A DNA stretch of 64,000 bases from Mammaliicoccus lentus. Its GTDB lineage: Bacteria > Bacillota > Bacilli > Staphylococcales > Staphylococcaceae. Under the pieces are notes generated by a model that was not told the origin of the DNA, ran no database searches, and saw nothing but the letters and a program-made list of their open reading frames with translations. This document shows positions 63,191-64,000 of the stretch, piece after piece. The translations under genes and the position numbers were made by a program. Where the stretch lies: assembly GCF_002902755.1 (NCBI RefSeq), contig NZ_PPRS01000066.1, positions 26,362 through 90,361 on the forward strand, read 5' to 3'. How positions within the stretch are numbered: the first letter of the stretch is position 1; each line of letters opens with the position of its first letter.

Positions 63191-64000
63191 TTAATGTGGG
63201 GACATTTTGTAATCGTATAGTTTATGTTTCATTATTAAATAATGAAATGTTTTTAATAGTCGATTAATACATGCGACAACAGCAGTCTTATGAGATTTCT
63301 CATTAGGCTGCTTTCTTAATTTATAGTAATAATCTACAATATGATTATTATAACGATGTTGTCCACGAATAATATTCATTATTACCAAAAATAATAAGCG
63401 TCTCGCCTTTTTATTACCGCGTTTATTGATGGTATCTCTATAATGTGTCCCACCAGATTGATATCGTTTGATATCAATTCCTACAAAAGCATTTAATTGT
63501 TTATTTGATTTGAATCGAGATATATCTCCAAGCTCACCGATTATCATGGCTGCAGTTAGATCTCCAATTCCTGGTATAGAATAAATAATTTCAAAGCAGT
63601 CAAGTTCTTGAGCTAATTGAATCATTTCTTTATCTAATTGTGATAATTGTCCAATGGACTTTTTCAATTTTTGAATTAATAATTGTGCTTTTTTAACTAG
63701 GAACGAAGATGAATTGACGTTAGGGTAACTATCATTCGCTAATTTAAAAAGTGTTTCTCCATAACTTTCTGCTTTTCGTTGAGATAACCCTTTATCTGTA
63801 GATTTTAAAATTGTAGAAATGATACTTTCCATATCATTCTGTTGAACAAAATCAGGATGAGTAAATATTTCAGCGATATTTAAGGCAATCATTGAATAAC
63901 GGTTTTTAAATAGTTTTTCTAAGCCAGGAAATGTTTGATGAAGTATCTCAATAATTTCAACTTTCAATCGATTTTGTTCATTTTCGAATTCTAGATGAAA
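63191..64000 (-). CDS. IS110-family transposase, C-terminal part (runs off window)
   Basis: The minus-strand frame is open to the window edge (upstream residues FHLEFENEQNRLKVEI), so the N-terminal DEDD (RuvC-like) domain is outside. The part seen has a helical linker and the Transposase_20 domain: IIYSIPGIGDLTAAMIIGEL near the middle, then FKSNKQLNAFVGIDIKRYQS and NKRGNKKARRLLFLVIMNI. This is the serine-containing C-terminal domain of the bridge-RNA-guided IS110 recombinases. Its non-coding ends are only partly visible (about 63085-63190). Confidence 0.88.
   Translation of the reverse strand, partial: FHLEFENEQNRLKVEIIEILHQTFPGLEKLFKNRYSMIALNIAEIFTHPDFVQQNDMESIISTILKSTDKGLSQRKAESYGETLFKLANDSYPNVNSSSFLVKKAQLLIQKLKKSIGQLSQLDKEMIQLAQELDCFEIIYSIPGIGDLTAAMIIGELGDISRFKSNKQLNAFVGIDIKRYQSGGTHYRDTINKRGNKKARRLLFLVIMNIIRGQHRYNNHIVDYYYKLRKQPNEKSHKTAVVACINRLLKTFHYLIMKHKLYDYKMSPH

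Overview
The window is a low-GC chromosomal segment of a Staphylococcus, most likely a coagulase-negative species. The evidence is gene content and order that match the staphylococcal chromosome: yhaO-yhaN-yhaM / prsA-hpr-hit / ecsAB / traP / hemEHY / tRNA cluster ... menEC / pckA / metK ... sigS / sagB ... opuC / ribDEBAH / putA / rot. The species cannot be fixed from sequence reading alone. Apart from two insertion sequences and the repeats, it is core-like chromosome.

Layout. 0-5.3 kb: DNA/RNA nuclease operon yhaO-yhaN-yhaM, with yhaN broken by a 1-nt homopolymer deletion. 5.6-8.8 kb (minus strand): prsA, a membrane protein, hpr, a YtxH-like protein and hit. 8.9-11.5 kb: ecsAB and traP. 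11.7-15.1 kb: late haem genes hemE-hemH-hemY. 15.3-16.25 kb: nine tRNA genes (Glu, fMet, Asp, Phe, His, Gly, Asn, Glu, Ser). 16.3-23 kb: a variable region at the position where S. aureus carries the nuSa-beta island. It holds a frameshifted secreted serine protease, a MarR/VOC pair with a palindromic operator, an iron-siderophore lipoprotein under a Fur box, an 11-unit 41-bp repeat array, DegV and an MFS transporter. 23.1-32.3 kb: menE-menC, yidD, a lipoprotein, a Nudix hydrolase, a serine hydrolase, pckA (with a cre site), SAM riboswitch-metK and a NERD protein. 32.4-44.3 kb: aldehyde dehydrogenase/aldo-keto reductase, two crcB, a degenerate metallo-beta-lactamase fold protein, transaldolase, a cation effluxer, an acetyltransferase, a PepSY protein, a HAD phosphatase and unknowns. 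44.3-48.3 kb: a ComK-like gene, ECF sigma factor sigS, sagB and an IS3-family element sitting in the loop of the sagB terminator. 48.5-53 kb: a lipoprotein and the opuC osmoprotectant importer. 53.3-58.6 kb: a flavoprotein, then FMN riboswitch-ribD-ribE-ribBA-ribH. 58.7-64 kb: putA, small peptide and membrane genes, a gamma-carbonic anhydrase-like protein, a hydrolase fold lacking its nucleophile, rot, and an IS110-family transposase running off the window.

Regulation visible in the sequence: a SAM-I riboswitch and an FMN riboswitch, each followed by an attenuator terminator; a Fur box; a cre site; a MarR palindrome; strong promoters before the tRNAs; and many Rho-independent terminators. Genes with related roles are clustered: haem synthesis, menaquinone synthesis, riboflavin synthesis, glycine betaine/carnitine/choline uptake, and exported-protein folding.

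The intergenic spaces carry at least three dispersed repeat families. Family A is a roughly 130-165 bp multi-hairpin element. Family B is a roughly 34 bp hairpin. Family C is a conserved leader followed by 41-bp palindromic units: 11 units at 20 kb, 2 inverted units at 39 kb and a relic at 62.9 kb. Family C is the least explained structure here. It has CRISPR-like geometry, but its spacers are not variable and no cas genes are present.
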